From Thiocapsa sp. UBA6158 (lineage in GTDB: Bacteria > Pseudomonadota > Gammaproteobacteria > Chromatiales > Chromatiaceae), in assembly GCF_002423035.1 (NCBI RefSeq), contig NZ_DIUM01000069.1, forward strand, positions 1-29,669: a stretch of DNA of 29,669 bases. The letters run 5' to 3'. Both the position numbers and the translations under genes were made by a program. This document shows positions 1 to 6,841 of this stretch, piece after piece; positions within the stretch are counted from its first letter, which is position 1; every line of letters begins with the position of its first letter. Under the pieces are notes generated by a model. That model had not been told where the DNA came from, did no database searches, and saw nothing but the letters and a program-made list of their open reading frames with translations.

Positions 1-1221
1 CGCGGTCCAATCGGGGCGGTCGGTGCCGTCGGGCTGGTCCGGCTGCTTGGCCTGGCGGCGGGCCTGTCGGCGCAGCGCTTTGGTGTCGGTGAGCCCGTCG
101 TCGCCGAGGGTGTCGGCAAGCATCATCGCCACCAGGATGCTGGTCACGATGGCCAGGCGCACCTGGTTGTCGATGGCCACGGCGCGCTTGCCCCACGCCT
201 TGGCCTGGCTGAAGTCGTTTTTCCAGGTGTCGAAACACTTTTCCTCCTCCCACCGGCGGGAGTACAGGAAGGCGACGACACCCGGTTGCAGGTCGAAATC
301 GTTGGTGAGGAACTCCACGACATGGCCGCGGCGGGTGCGGTAGGTGATCAAGCGCCAAGGCTCGGGAGAGCTGGCGAGCATCACGCGCAGATCGCGCTGC
401 ACGCCGGCGTTGAGGGGGTCGGCAGCGACGCCGAGATCCTCCGTGGAGTCGATGCGCAGGTTCGCCTTCATGCGGGTGATGATCGTGATCGCGCACGTGG
501 CCTTTTTGGCATCCCAAAAGCGGGCATCGATGAAGGCGCGATCGACCAGGAACAGCGTATGGCGCTCGCGGGTGAGGGCTCGGGGGGATCGGTCGTAGTC
601 GCGCAGGATGGCCGTCTCGTGGCGATTGCGCGTCTCGACCTGGACATCCTCGGGGACCCCCAAGCGCAGATTGTAGAAGCTCAACAGGGCATGGCCCTTG
701 GGGTTGTCCTCTCCGCCGTCCTTGGGTGTACGGCGGCGAAAATGCGCGCTCTCGCCTTGGTAGGTGCCATCGATGGCCCGCACCGGGCGCGTGCCCGGGC
801 CCGGGATGTCGGCCAAGCGATCCGGCAGCAGCGCGGCGGCGTCCGCCACCAGCGCCGGCAGCGTCTCCTCGAGCACGTCCAGACGCGCTGCCGAGCACAG
901 CGCATCCGACCAGGTGGAACGGGGCAGAGGCGGACGAGCGCCCGGCGCAGGATCCAGATGCAGCAGCGCCTGCACCTGCTCGCGCAGGGTGCCCATGCCC
1001 TGCAGATGGCGCAGCACCCCGAGGGCGATGAAATCGCTCATGCTCAGAGTCCGCCCCAGCCCTTGGGCACTGCGCATCCGCGCGAGTACCCGCTCGACGG
1101 GGGAAAGCAGTTCGGCGAACACGGTCTTGTCGGTGAGGCGATGCATCAAACTTGCGAGTCGTCCGAGAATCATTGGGGTCATGCCTTGTGGTGGTTTTGC
1201 AACACACCATCGCGACCCCAT
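1..1221 (-). CDS. IS4-family transposase (3' end cut by window edge)
   Basis: The minus strand is open from an ATG at 1221 to the window edge, about 407 codons, and no stop is reached. The product is a DDE transposase of the IS4 type, which would cut and reinsert its own insertion sequence. Visible signatures are an Asp in RAIDGTYQ (near residue 151), an Asp in FLVDRAFID (near 227), and the IS4 YREK pattern Y-x2-R-x3-E-x6-K in YSRRWEEEKCFDTWK (Tyr near 320, catalytic Glu near 327). Together these give a complete DDE triad. The ATG at 1221 is preceded by AAGAGG at good spacing; ATGs at 1182 and 1173 are alternatives in the same frame. The reading frame is intact in the part seen, so the element may be active. 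The terminal inverted repeats could not be fixed. Confidence 0.9.
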   Translation of the reverse strand, partial: MGSRWCVAKPPQGMTPMILGRLASLMHRLTDKTVFAELLSPVERVLARMRSAQGLGRTLSMSDFIALGVLRHLQGMGTLREQVQALLHLDPAPGARPPLPRSTWSDALCSAARLDVLEETLPALVADAAALLPDRLADIPGPGTRPVRAIDGTYQGESAHFRRRTPKDGGEDNPKGHALLSFYNLRLGVPEDVQVETRNRHETAILRDYDRSPRALTRERHTLFLVDRAFIDARFWDAKKATCAITIITRMKANLRIDSTEDLGVAADPLNAGVQRDLRVMLASSPEPWRLITYRTRRGHVVEFLTNDFDLQPGVVAFLYSRRWEEEKCFDTWKNDFSQAKAWGKRAVAIDNQVRLAIVTSILVAMMLADTLGDDGLTDTKALRRQARRQAKQPDQPDGTDRPDWTA

Positions 1222-1688
1222 TGAAAGCCTCTTGTCAAGTCTTTTTTCTGATCTATCGAGTTTTTTAGCCCTGCCGGGCTGCCCGTGCTCCCCGGCGAGG
1301 AACGGCGAAACAAGTGAAGAACTCCGCGCCGCCGACTGTGGCCCTATGAGACGCTCAGGCAGCGCAATTCATGGCCACCTCGGCTAGGCCAACCGGACAC
1401 CGTTGCGGTAAAGGCTTCAACGGACCCCAGGTTACTTGGCTGGATGGCCTATTCGTCGTTTTCTACCCATTGACGAGTGTTACTGCTTCGTCGTCCGACA
1501 CCGGTCGTCATAGCGCGATTTGAACCGCTTGCATACGCCACTGCTCAACACACCCTTTCAACGCGACTATAATTTGAATGCTACCGCGCAACCGGCCTGT
1601 CCGGCCTTAACCCTTAGCGCTGCGGGCGTCTCGATCCTTGCCCCGGATCGCAACAGCCACACCGCGCTCAGATCGAGGAGTCCGTCTC
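1222..1688. other. Intergenic stretch between IS transposase and OmpA-like gene
   Basis: No convincing gene is seen here. The left part should contain the outer end of the IS4 element, but no terminal repeat was identified with certainty. A short palindrome, AGCCC-tgcc-GGGCT, follows a T-rich run near 1262-1280. The T-run precedes the stem on the plus strand, so it does not look like a terminator for either neighbour. The right end holds a possible promoter for the OmpA-like gene. Confidence 0.5.
1568..1573 (+). promoter_or_regulatory. Candidate -10 element for the OmpA-like gene
   Basis: A perfect TATAAT lies about 115 bases before the ATG at 1689. No good -35 box sits at 16-18 bases upstream; the best match is around CTCAAC. 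The call rests on the -10 match and its position only. Confidence 0.3.
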
Positions 1689-2759
1689 ATGTTGCGCATG
1701 ATCGCGATATCACTGACCCTGACCCTGTCCGCATTGAACGTCGCCGCAGATGCAGCGATCCCGGACGCGGATCTCGCCGGATCGCAAGACCCCGCTTTCT
1801 TGAAGCGCTACGCGGGCTCCTTGATCGTCTCATACGACGACAAGGCGTTCGACGATTATCTGCTGCCGATCGCGCCGCTGCGCATCGATCCAGATCCTAA
1901 GCGACGCGATGGGCACAATAACCTTTGGTTCGCGCCGACCGAGGCCCTGGAGCTCGAGGGTCGCTTGGTCCGTCTCGTCTACCTGATCCCGGAAGGGCGG
2001 TCGCCGCTTGAGGTGTTGCGCAACTATCGCGACGAGATCGAGACCCAGGGGGGACGCGCATTGTTCGAGTGCAAACGTGAGGAATGCGGCGGCGATCCCG
2101 GACGCTCCAGCGGCGGTGGTGGCGGCAAGATGAGCCTGGCCATGGTGTTGCGCCCCGCCGAGCGGATCGTCGATCCGCTCTTGTCGACCGGCGCCTGCGC
2201 TCAAACCGAGCGGATCCAGGATCAGCGCTATCTTGCGGCGGCTTTGCCCGACGGACCGGCTCACCTGTCCATTCTCGCCTATGTCTTGAACACTGGCCAC
2301 TCATGCCGGGCCTTGAACGGACGCACCATCACCGTCGTCGACCTGATCGAGGGCAAGCCGCGCGAACAGCGGATGGTGACCATCGATGCACCCGAGATGG
2401 CGCGCGCGATCGACGCGACCGGACGCATTGCGCTGTACGGTATCCTGTTCGACTTCGACCAAGCGACAGTCAAACCGGACTCCTCCGTTGTCCTGGCCGA
2501 GATCGCGACCCTGCTGCGCTCGGACGCACACCTCAAGCTGCTGGTGGTCGGCCACACTGACAACGCCGGCGGCTTCGACTACAACCGCGACCTCTCCCAG
2601 CGACGCGCCGAGGCCGTGGTCACGAAACTCGTTCAAGACCATGGCGCGGATCAGGCGCGACTCTTCCCGGTTGGCGTCTCCTTCGCCGCCCCGGTCGCCT
2701 CGAACCAAACCGAGGAAGGCCGGAGCCAAAACCGGCGCGTCGAGTTGGTTCGGTACTGA
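1689..2759 (+). CDS. OmpA-family protein with DUF4892-like N-terminal domain
   Basis: This is a predicted exported protein of 356 residues. The ATG at 1689 was chosen because GAGGAG lies just upstream and a clean signal peptide follows (MLRMIAISLTLTLSALNV, cleavage probably after AADA). A longer in-frame start at 1638 would bury the signal. Residues of roughly 30-225 resemble the DUF4892 type found before OmpA domains in gammaproteobacteria. From about 248 to the end is an OmpA C-like peptidoglycan-binding domain, with ILFDFDQATVKPDSS, VVGHTDNAG and the NRDLSQRRAEAV helix. The likely role is to tether the envelope to peptidoglycan. It is transcribed towards the T6SS locus and nothing links it functionally to that locus. 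The OmpA-like domain is firm; the N-terminal family name is less so. Confidence 0.85.
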   Translation: MLRMIAISLTLTLSALNVAADAAIPDADLAGSQDPAFLKRYAGSLIVSYDDKAFDDYLLPIAPLRIDPDPKRRDGHNNLWFAPTEALELEGRLVRLVYLIPEGRSPLEVLRNYRDEIETQGGRALFECKREECGGDPGRSSGGGGGKMSLAMVLRPAERIVDPLLSTGACAQTERIQDQRYLAAALPDGPAHLSILAYVLNTGHSCRALNGRTITVVDLIEGKPREQRMVTIDAPEMARAIDATGRIALYGILFDFDQATVKPDSSVVLAEIATLLRSDAHLKLLVVGHTDNAGGFDYNRDLSQRRAEAVVTKLVQDHGADQARLFPVGVSFAAPVASNQTEEGRSQNRRVELVRY

Positions 2760-2852
2760 CGTGCCAGCCCAGCGGATGCGTCGGCACATGCATCGACAAC
2801 GCCTGCGATGATCCATCCAGGACCCTCGAGGACTGTATCGGGAGGTCGTGAA

Positions 2853-3422
2853 ATGAAACGGGTAGCACCCTGGCGACGGCGCTCAAGTCCGGTCTTCGCA
2901 TGTGTCATGATCCTTTTTTCAATCGCGGGGGCGGCGCCAGGAAGCCCGCCGGCGATCTACTGCGAGATGTCGCATGAAAACCATGCCTGGGGGTTTCGTC
3001 ATCGAGGCATCGTCCTTGATGACGCGGGCCATCTCTACAGCTTTGCGCGCGAGACGCCTTGGAGGCCGCAGAAAGCCGATACCCCTACACGTCGGGAGTT
3101 GGAGGACAAGTATCATCAGAAGACCCTGCTGAGAACACTTCCCATCGAGGAGGTCCGACAGAAATTACTGCTCCTCGAGCCCGTGTCACAAGGAGCACTC
3201 TCCGAATCGCAGTCCGGTTACAGGGATGCCGGTGTTCGAACCAGCGTTTGTTACCTGCCCGACTCCGGAAATGAAGTTTACCGGGAGGTCGTGCTGTGTG
3301 TAACAGGAGACCAGAGGATGACTAACCTCTCGCCGGTAGCGCGTGAATTGAGCGAGTGGATAGAATTCCTCGAAGAGCCTGCATTCAGACATTTCCAGCA
3401 ATGTTTTCCTGCAGGGCGTTGA
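2853..3422 (+). CDS. Small secreted protein of unknown function
   Basis: I do not recognise the family of this 189-residue protein. The ATG at 2853 is preceded by GGGAGG at about 10 bases. It opens with a basic stretch (MKRVAPWRRRSS) and a hydrophobic core (VFACVMILFSIAGAA), so a signal peptide or membrane anchor is likely. The mature part has three well-spaced cysteines (IYCEMS, SVCYLP, VVLCVTG) and a fourth near the end (FQQCFPAGR), which fits disulfide bonds in the periplasm. It starts 93 bases after the OmpA-like gene on the same strand, so the two may be co-transcribed. Codon use resembles that of real genes until the stop, but no function can be given. Confidence 0.6.
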   Translation: MKRVAPWRRRSSPVFACVMILFSIAGAAPGSPPAIYCEMSHENHAWGFRHRGIVLDDAGHLYSFARETPWRPQKADTPTRRELEDKYHQKTLLRTLPIEEVRQKLLLLEPVSQGALSESQSGYRDAGVRTSVCYLPDSGNEVYREVVLCVTGDQRMTNLSPVARELSEWIEFLEEPAFRHFQQCFPAGR

Positions 3423-3949
3423 CCATGCGTCATCTCCCCCACCCGCACTCCTGCGCAAACACGGGGGGCGGTGGAGGGTGCAGCACCTGGAGTCAGGCGG
3501 CGAGGATTGCGCGGAAGAGCCAGACGCCGAACACTGCGGCGCGCCCGCCGGGCATTTTCCCGCGGCCCCGCCGGACATCTTCACGCTGGACTGAAGCAGA
3601 ATATCGAACTGGAGCAGGAGACCTTTTGGCCTCTGTTGCGTTTCCCGGGGGCAGGGCGTGACTCTGCCCGTGCCGGTTCGCGCCCTTTAGAGCACATCTC
3701 GTCAAACCTGTTGCTGTGCCCGAGGCCCGAAAGTGTGGGCAAACGGCGGGCCGCGCCGGCTGCGCGTCATCGGCCGGCAGGTCATTGCTCGGCGCGGTCC
3801 CGGGGTTGTCCATATGGGCCGCAGAACTCAGGCCGGTCCGCAGGACGCGTCCACATCTCCACAGGCCAACCGCCGGAGGTCGCCGCCCTGGATTCCGAAT
3901 CCTTGTTCACCGTCGCATTGGTTCTGCAAACACCTTGGGAGGTCAGGAG
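3423..3949. other. Gene-free region, possibly degraded sequence
   Basis: Short frames are open on both strands but none has a convincing start, ribosome site or recognisable domain, so I call no gene. A stem GGGCAG-n9-CTGCCC (about 3650-3670) could form a hairpin but lacks a T-run. The composition is uneven and the stretch may be the remains of an old mobile element. It ends where group II intron-like sequence appears to begin. Confidence 0.45.
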
Positions 3950-4538
3950 GTAGACTTTGATCTGAAGTCGCTCTCGCAGTTGCTCGCGCGCCATCAGTGT
4001 GAAACGCTCAAGTTTGGTTGTCACGGGCAGAATCCTCTCGGCGTAGGGCCGTGTGTCGCTTTCGCGTTCTCTCAAACCGCCACCCCTGTGCTCGACCCGC
4101 GTTACCGGGCGTCGACACTCGTTTGGATGGCTCCGACTTCCGCGCATCCGCCGCCCGTGTTCTCGCTTTCTATACTTGTTCACGGGTGCCCGCCTCCGGC
4201 GGACCAGTGCGCGGATCTCCCTGGTGACCGCGTCTTCTCAATGTCAGGCTCGACACGGCCTTGGACCTTGGGGAGTACCCGCATCACACGCCATCACGCG
4301 ACACGGATTGTTGCCTGCCGAAGGGTCAAGTCCGTCGGCACTCCCGACCAAAATTTTCGGGGCTCAACACCTTCAAGGTCGGCTCCACCCGTTACCTTTG
4401 CACCTCGCCTGCTTTCGTGTCTACGCAGCCATGCACCTGTCGCCAGATGCACCGCAAGGCTCGATACTGGGCTCGCGGCGCACGATGACCCCGGCGGGAT
4501 TTCCACCCACTAGAACACGCGGCCTTGCCAGGCCGCAC
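3950..4538 (-). mobile_element. Candidate 5' fragment of a group II intron (no reverse transcriptase)
   Basis: Read on the minus strand from 4538, the sequence opens with GTGCG, the group II intron 5' splice-site consensus. A perfect stem follows at once (GCGGCCT-tggc-type loop-AGGCCGC, 4519-4536), then TGTTCTAGTGGGTGGAAAT. From memory this resembles the start of domain I in many bacterial group II introns. About 590 bases of structured, gene-free sequence follow. No reverse transcriptase or maturase frame and no recognisable domain V are present, so the copy would be 5' only and inactive. It lies in the T6SS transcript orientation, 58 bases after the PAAR-like gene. The left end is arbitrary. 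Confidence 0.4.
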
Positions 4539-4595
4539 TGACCCCTAACCCGCTTTTCAGCCGAACTCTGTATCTTGACCCTAATCGCCGAACAC

Positions 4596-4991
4596 CTATG
4601 GCGCCAGGATCAGGACCTTAGTCTGGCTCGGCACGACGCGACAGCCCGGGGCGTTGGTATTGTTCTGCAGCGACATGCTGGTCATGCGACTGGCTGGCAT
4701 CCCCTTGATCAATACCGAGAAGGCGCCGGTCAGATGGCGGGATGGACCCATCACGGTGCCCGAGGCCACCCCGGTGGCTAGACCCGCGTTGTCGCCGTTC
4801 GTCATGGGGATGGTGGTCCCGAGATTGTGAGCGGGCGTCGCGGCAAAGAGGATGTTGGGGACATTGGGCACCGCCATGGGACCCATGGCGATGTTCGGAT
4901 AAGGAACGGGCACCGGACCCACCGGGCTGGGGGTGAGACAGACATCGGGAAAGGCGGTATCCGTGCCCATCATCTGTGCGTTGGCAAACAT
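4596..4991 (-). CDS. DUF4150 PAAR-like T6SS spike-tip protein
   Basis: At 131 residues this has the usual length of a stand-alone DUF4150 (PAAR-like) protein, which caps the VgrG trimer and sharpens the T6SS tip. Seen in the sequence are the start MFANAQMMGTDTAFPDVCLT, a Pro-rich VGPVPVPYPNIA segment, a Gly/Ala/Thr-rich middle, and MTSMSLQNNTNAPGC near the end. No toxin domain is fused to the C-terminus, so this copy would be a tip only and cargo must be loaded otherwise. It is the last gene of the minus-strand cluster, 25 bases after the DUF3540 gene. Two GGAGG-type ribosome sites lie in the gap before its ATG. The VgrG, DUF2169 and DUF3540 neighbours support the call. Confidence 0.88.
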   Translation of the reverse strand: MFANAQMMGTDTAFPDVCLTPSPVGPVPVPYPNIAMGPMAVPNVPNILFAATPAHNLGTTIPMTNGDNAGLATGVASGTVMGPSRHLTGAFSVLIKGMPASRMTSMSLQNNTNAPGCRVVPSQTKVLILAP

Positions 4992-4992
4992 C

Positions 4993-5016
4993 GATCGGGC
5001 CTCCTAACCTAGCCTC
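4993..5016 (-). promoter_or_regulatory. Duplicated Shine-Dalgarno before the PAAR-like gene
   Basis: On the minus strand TTAGGAGGC occurs twice within the short gap, separated by TAGG. The copy nearer the ATG at 4991 has normal spacing. The other overlaps the stop codon of the DUF3540 gene. This probably arose from a small tandem duplication. Confidence 0.6.
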
Positions 5017-5682
5017 CTAACCAAGGTGGATCTGCTCGCCGTCGATCTTGACCAGACGACGCGCATCGGCGAGCAGGGTGTCAGCATGCAGTCGCGCGAC
5101 CTGCTCGGCGCGGATCTCGACCGAGCCGGCATGGACCTGATCCAGATCCCGGACCCTGCGCCGGGACTGATCGAGACTGAGATTCAAGCGCTTGGCGGTC
5201 GCCTCGACCAAATCGCCGATCAATCGACTGGAGCGCAAGGCGGCCAGTGCCTCGCGTGCGATCAGCTCGAACCGCCCACCGACCAGGGTCAGACGCTCGG
5301 CCCTGACCGAGACCTTAGGGCTCTCGGCGCTCAGTCGAGAGTCCGAGCCGAGCGCGAGTGGTCCTTCGACTCGCAGGCTCAGACCCGCCCCCTCGGCGAC
5401 CTCGACCCTGGTCTCGCCGGGCAGGACCAGACGCAGCGGCACGGCCGCGCGACGCTCCAGGATGGCGATCAGGAAGGTCTCGTCATTGAGTCGCTGAGCG
5501 ACCAAGACGCGGTCGCCGACCTCCGGCCAGACCAGACAGCTGACTGCACGCCGCGCCCGCAGGACACCGGTCGCGGTCTGAATGGTGCAGGTTGCGCCCT
5601 CCTCCACCGAGAGCACCTCGCCCTCCAGGTGCATGGGCTGGGGACGCAGCGCGCTCGGCTGATCGGGTCTCAAGGCATCCAT
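5017..5682 (-). CDS. DUF3540 T6SS-associated protein
   Basis: This 221-residue protein fits the DUF3540 family, found beside VgrG, DUF2169 and DUF4150 genes. The molecular role is not established; a structural or loading function at the spike is inferred from context. Residues of about 20-100 form a beta-rich, OB-like part (MHLEGEVLSVEEGATCTIQT, VWPEVGDRVLVAQ), reminiscent of the gp5 fold in VgrG. The middle has repeated beta motifs (SAESPKVSVRAERLTLVGGR) and the end is helical. The ATG at 5682 has AGAGGAG just upstream. The gene starts 82 bases after the end of the pentapeptide gene before it. Confidence 0.8.
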   Translation of the reverse strand: MDALRPDQPSALRPQPMHLEGEVLSVEEGATCTIQTATGVLRARRAVSCLVWPEVGDRVLVAQRLNDETFLIAILERRAAVPLRLVLPGETRVEVAEGAGLSLRVEGPLALGSDSRLSAESPKVSVRAERLTLVGGRFELIAREALAALRSSRLIGDLVEATAKRLNLSLDQSRRRVRDLDQVHAGSVEIRAEQVARLHADTLLADARRLVKIDGEQIHLG

Positions 5683-5764
5683 GGGCTTCTCCTCTGGTCA
5701 TAGGTCCGGCGCGGAGACCCGGACTCGGCTGGTAGGGTTGTTCGGGCTGCATGACGCATGGCCA

Positions 5765-6841
5765 TCAGTCATCCGAGTCGGGACGGGGCCGCGGGCGCCA
5801 AGCCTCGGCGGCGAGTTGCTCAGGGTCGTCCCCAAGCGCGCGCGCGCGGTCGGTGAAGCGCGCATCGCGGTCGCGCACCCGGTGCAGCTTGGCGCGAAAG
5901 AGTGTCGCCCCGGTCAGATCGGCCCCTTCGAGATTGGCATGCGAAAGGTCGGCATAGGTCAGGTCGGCGCCACGCAGATCGGTCTTGTCGAGATCCGCCG
6001 ACAGAAAATTCCCCTGATAGAGATTGGCACGCAAGAAAGAGGCACCCGCGGCCCGAGCGCCCTGCCAGATCGCCTGGGTCAGATCAGCTCTACTGAAATC
6101 AGCCCCTTCCAGATCGGCCTGCAGAAAGATCGCGCCCCTCGCCAGGGTCCCGCCGAAGCCTGCCCCCTGGAGCCGCGCCGCGGTGAAATTGCCTTGCCGA
6201 ATCCGGGCATGGCTGAAATCACAGCCGGTCAGATCGGCCTCGCTGAATTGGACGACATCGAAGTCCTGACCGGCGAAGCGCTGTCCGGCCAGGTTGCTCT
6301 TGTTGAAGACCAGGGTGACGAAGCTCGCCCCGGTGAAATCGGCCTGTCGCAGATCGCAATCGAGCAGGACACTTCGCTCCAGATGGGCACCGGTGAAATC
6401 CAGCCGACCACAGCTCGGATTGGCCATGACGAGCTGCTCGAGCCGGGACCCGCGAAAGCCGATCTCGGCGAGCCGACTCCCGCTGAACACGGCCCGATTC
6501 AGCCTCACCCGGTCGAAGATCACGGACTCCAAACGGCATTCATGCCAGTTAGCATTCTCGATGCTCGCCTCGGCAAAGGAGACTGTCCGCAGCTCCGTGG
6601 CATGGAACAGGGTGTCCGCGAGACGGGCGGCGGCGAATCCACAGCCGATCAGACTGCAGTTGGTGAATTGACAGTCGGTCAGGTCGGCACCGCCGAGATC
6701 GACCCCATCGAGCACGCAGCAGTCGAGCCGCAACGCCGCCAGATCCGCGCCGCGCAGATCGAGCCCGCGCAGTGTCGCACCGCTCAGGAGATCGGCATCC
6801 TGGGCCAGACGCTCGATGGTCGCGCGGTCCATCTCGGCCAT
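5765..6841 (-). CDS. Pentapeptide-repeat protein of the T6SS cargo module
   Basis: This is a 358-residue protein made almost wholly of A(D/N)LxX-type pentapeptide repeats from about residue 20 to 320 (for example LRGADLTYADLSHANLEGAD). They predict a right-handed quadrilateral beta-helix. A short charged tail rich in Arg and Asp follows. The start is the ATG at 6841, which overlaps the upstream stop by one base (TGATG), so translation is probably coupled; a TTG one codon earlier is also possible. Pentapeptide proteins next to DUF2169 and DUF4150 genes are a recurring T6SS arrangement. Whether this one is a spike-docking scaffold, an effector or a DNA mimic cannot be read from the sequence. 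No catalytic motif is visible. Confidence 0.85.
   Translation of the reverse strand: MAEMDRATIERLAQDADLLSGATLRGLDLRGADLAALRLDCCVLDGVDLGGADLTDCQFTNCSLIGCGFAAARLADTLFHATELRTVSFAEASIENANWHECRLESVIFDRVRLNRAVFSGSRLAEIGFRGSRLEQLVMANPSCGRLDFTGAHLERSVLLDCDLRQADFTGASFVTLVFNKSNLAGQRFAGQDFDVVQFSEADLTGCDFSHARIRQGNFTAARLQGAGFGGTLARGAIFLQADLEGADFSRADLTQAIWQGARAAGASFLRANLYQGNFLSADLDKTDLRGADLTYADLSHANLEGADLTGATLFRAKLHRVRDRDARFTDRARALGDDPEQLAAEAWRPRPRPDSDD

Noticed and set aside
286..1224. Plus-strand open frame of 312 codons at the left edge
   Set aside because: It is antisense to the IS4 transposase, whose DDE and YREK motifs are intact on the minus strand.
1262..1280. T-run next to the AGCCC/GGGCT palindrome as a terminator
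   Set aside because: The T-run is on the wrong side of the stem for the plus strand, and on the minus strand it reads as A residues.
3716..4513. Plus-strand open frame of 265 codons in the left gene-free region
   Set aside because: No ribosome site, no domain, odd amino-acid composition, and overlap with the intron-like sequence.
4519..4536. GC-rich perfect hairpin as a terminator of the T6SS operon
   Set aside because: No T-run on either side, and the position immediately after GTGCG fits the first stem of the intron-like element better.
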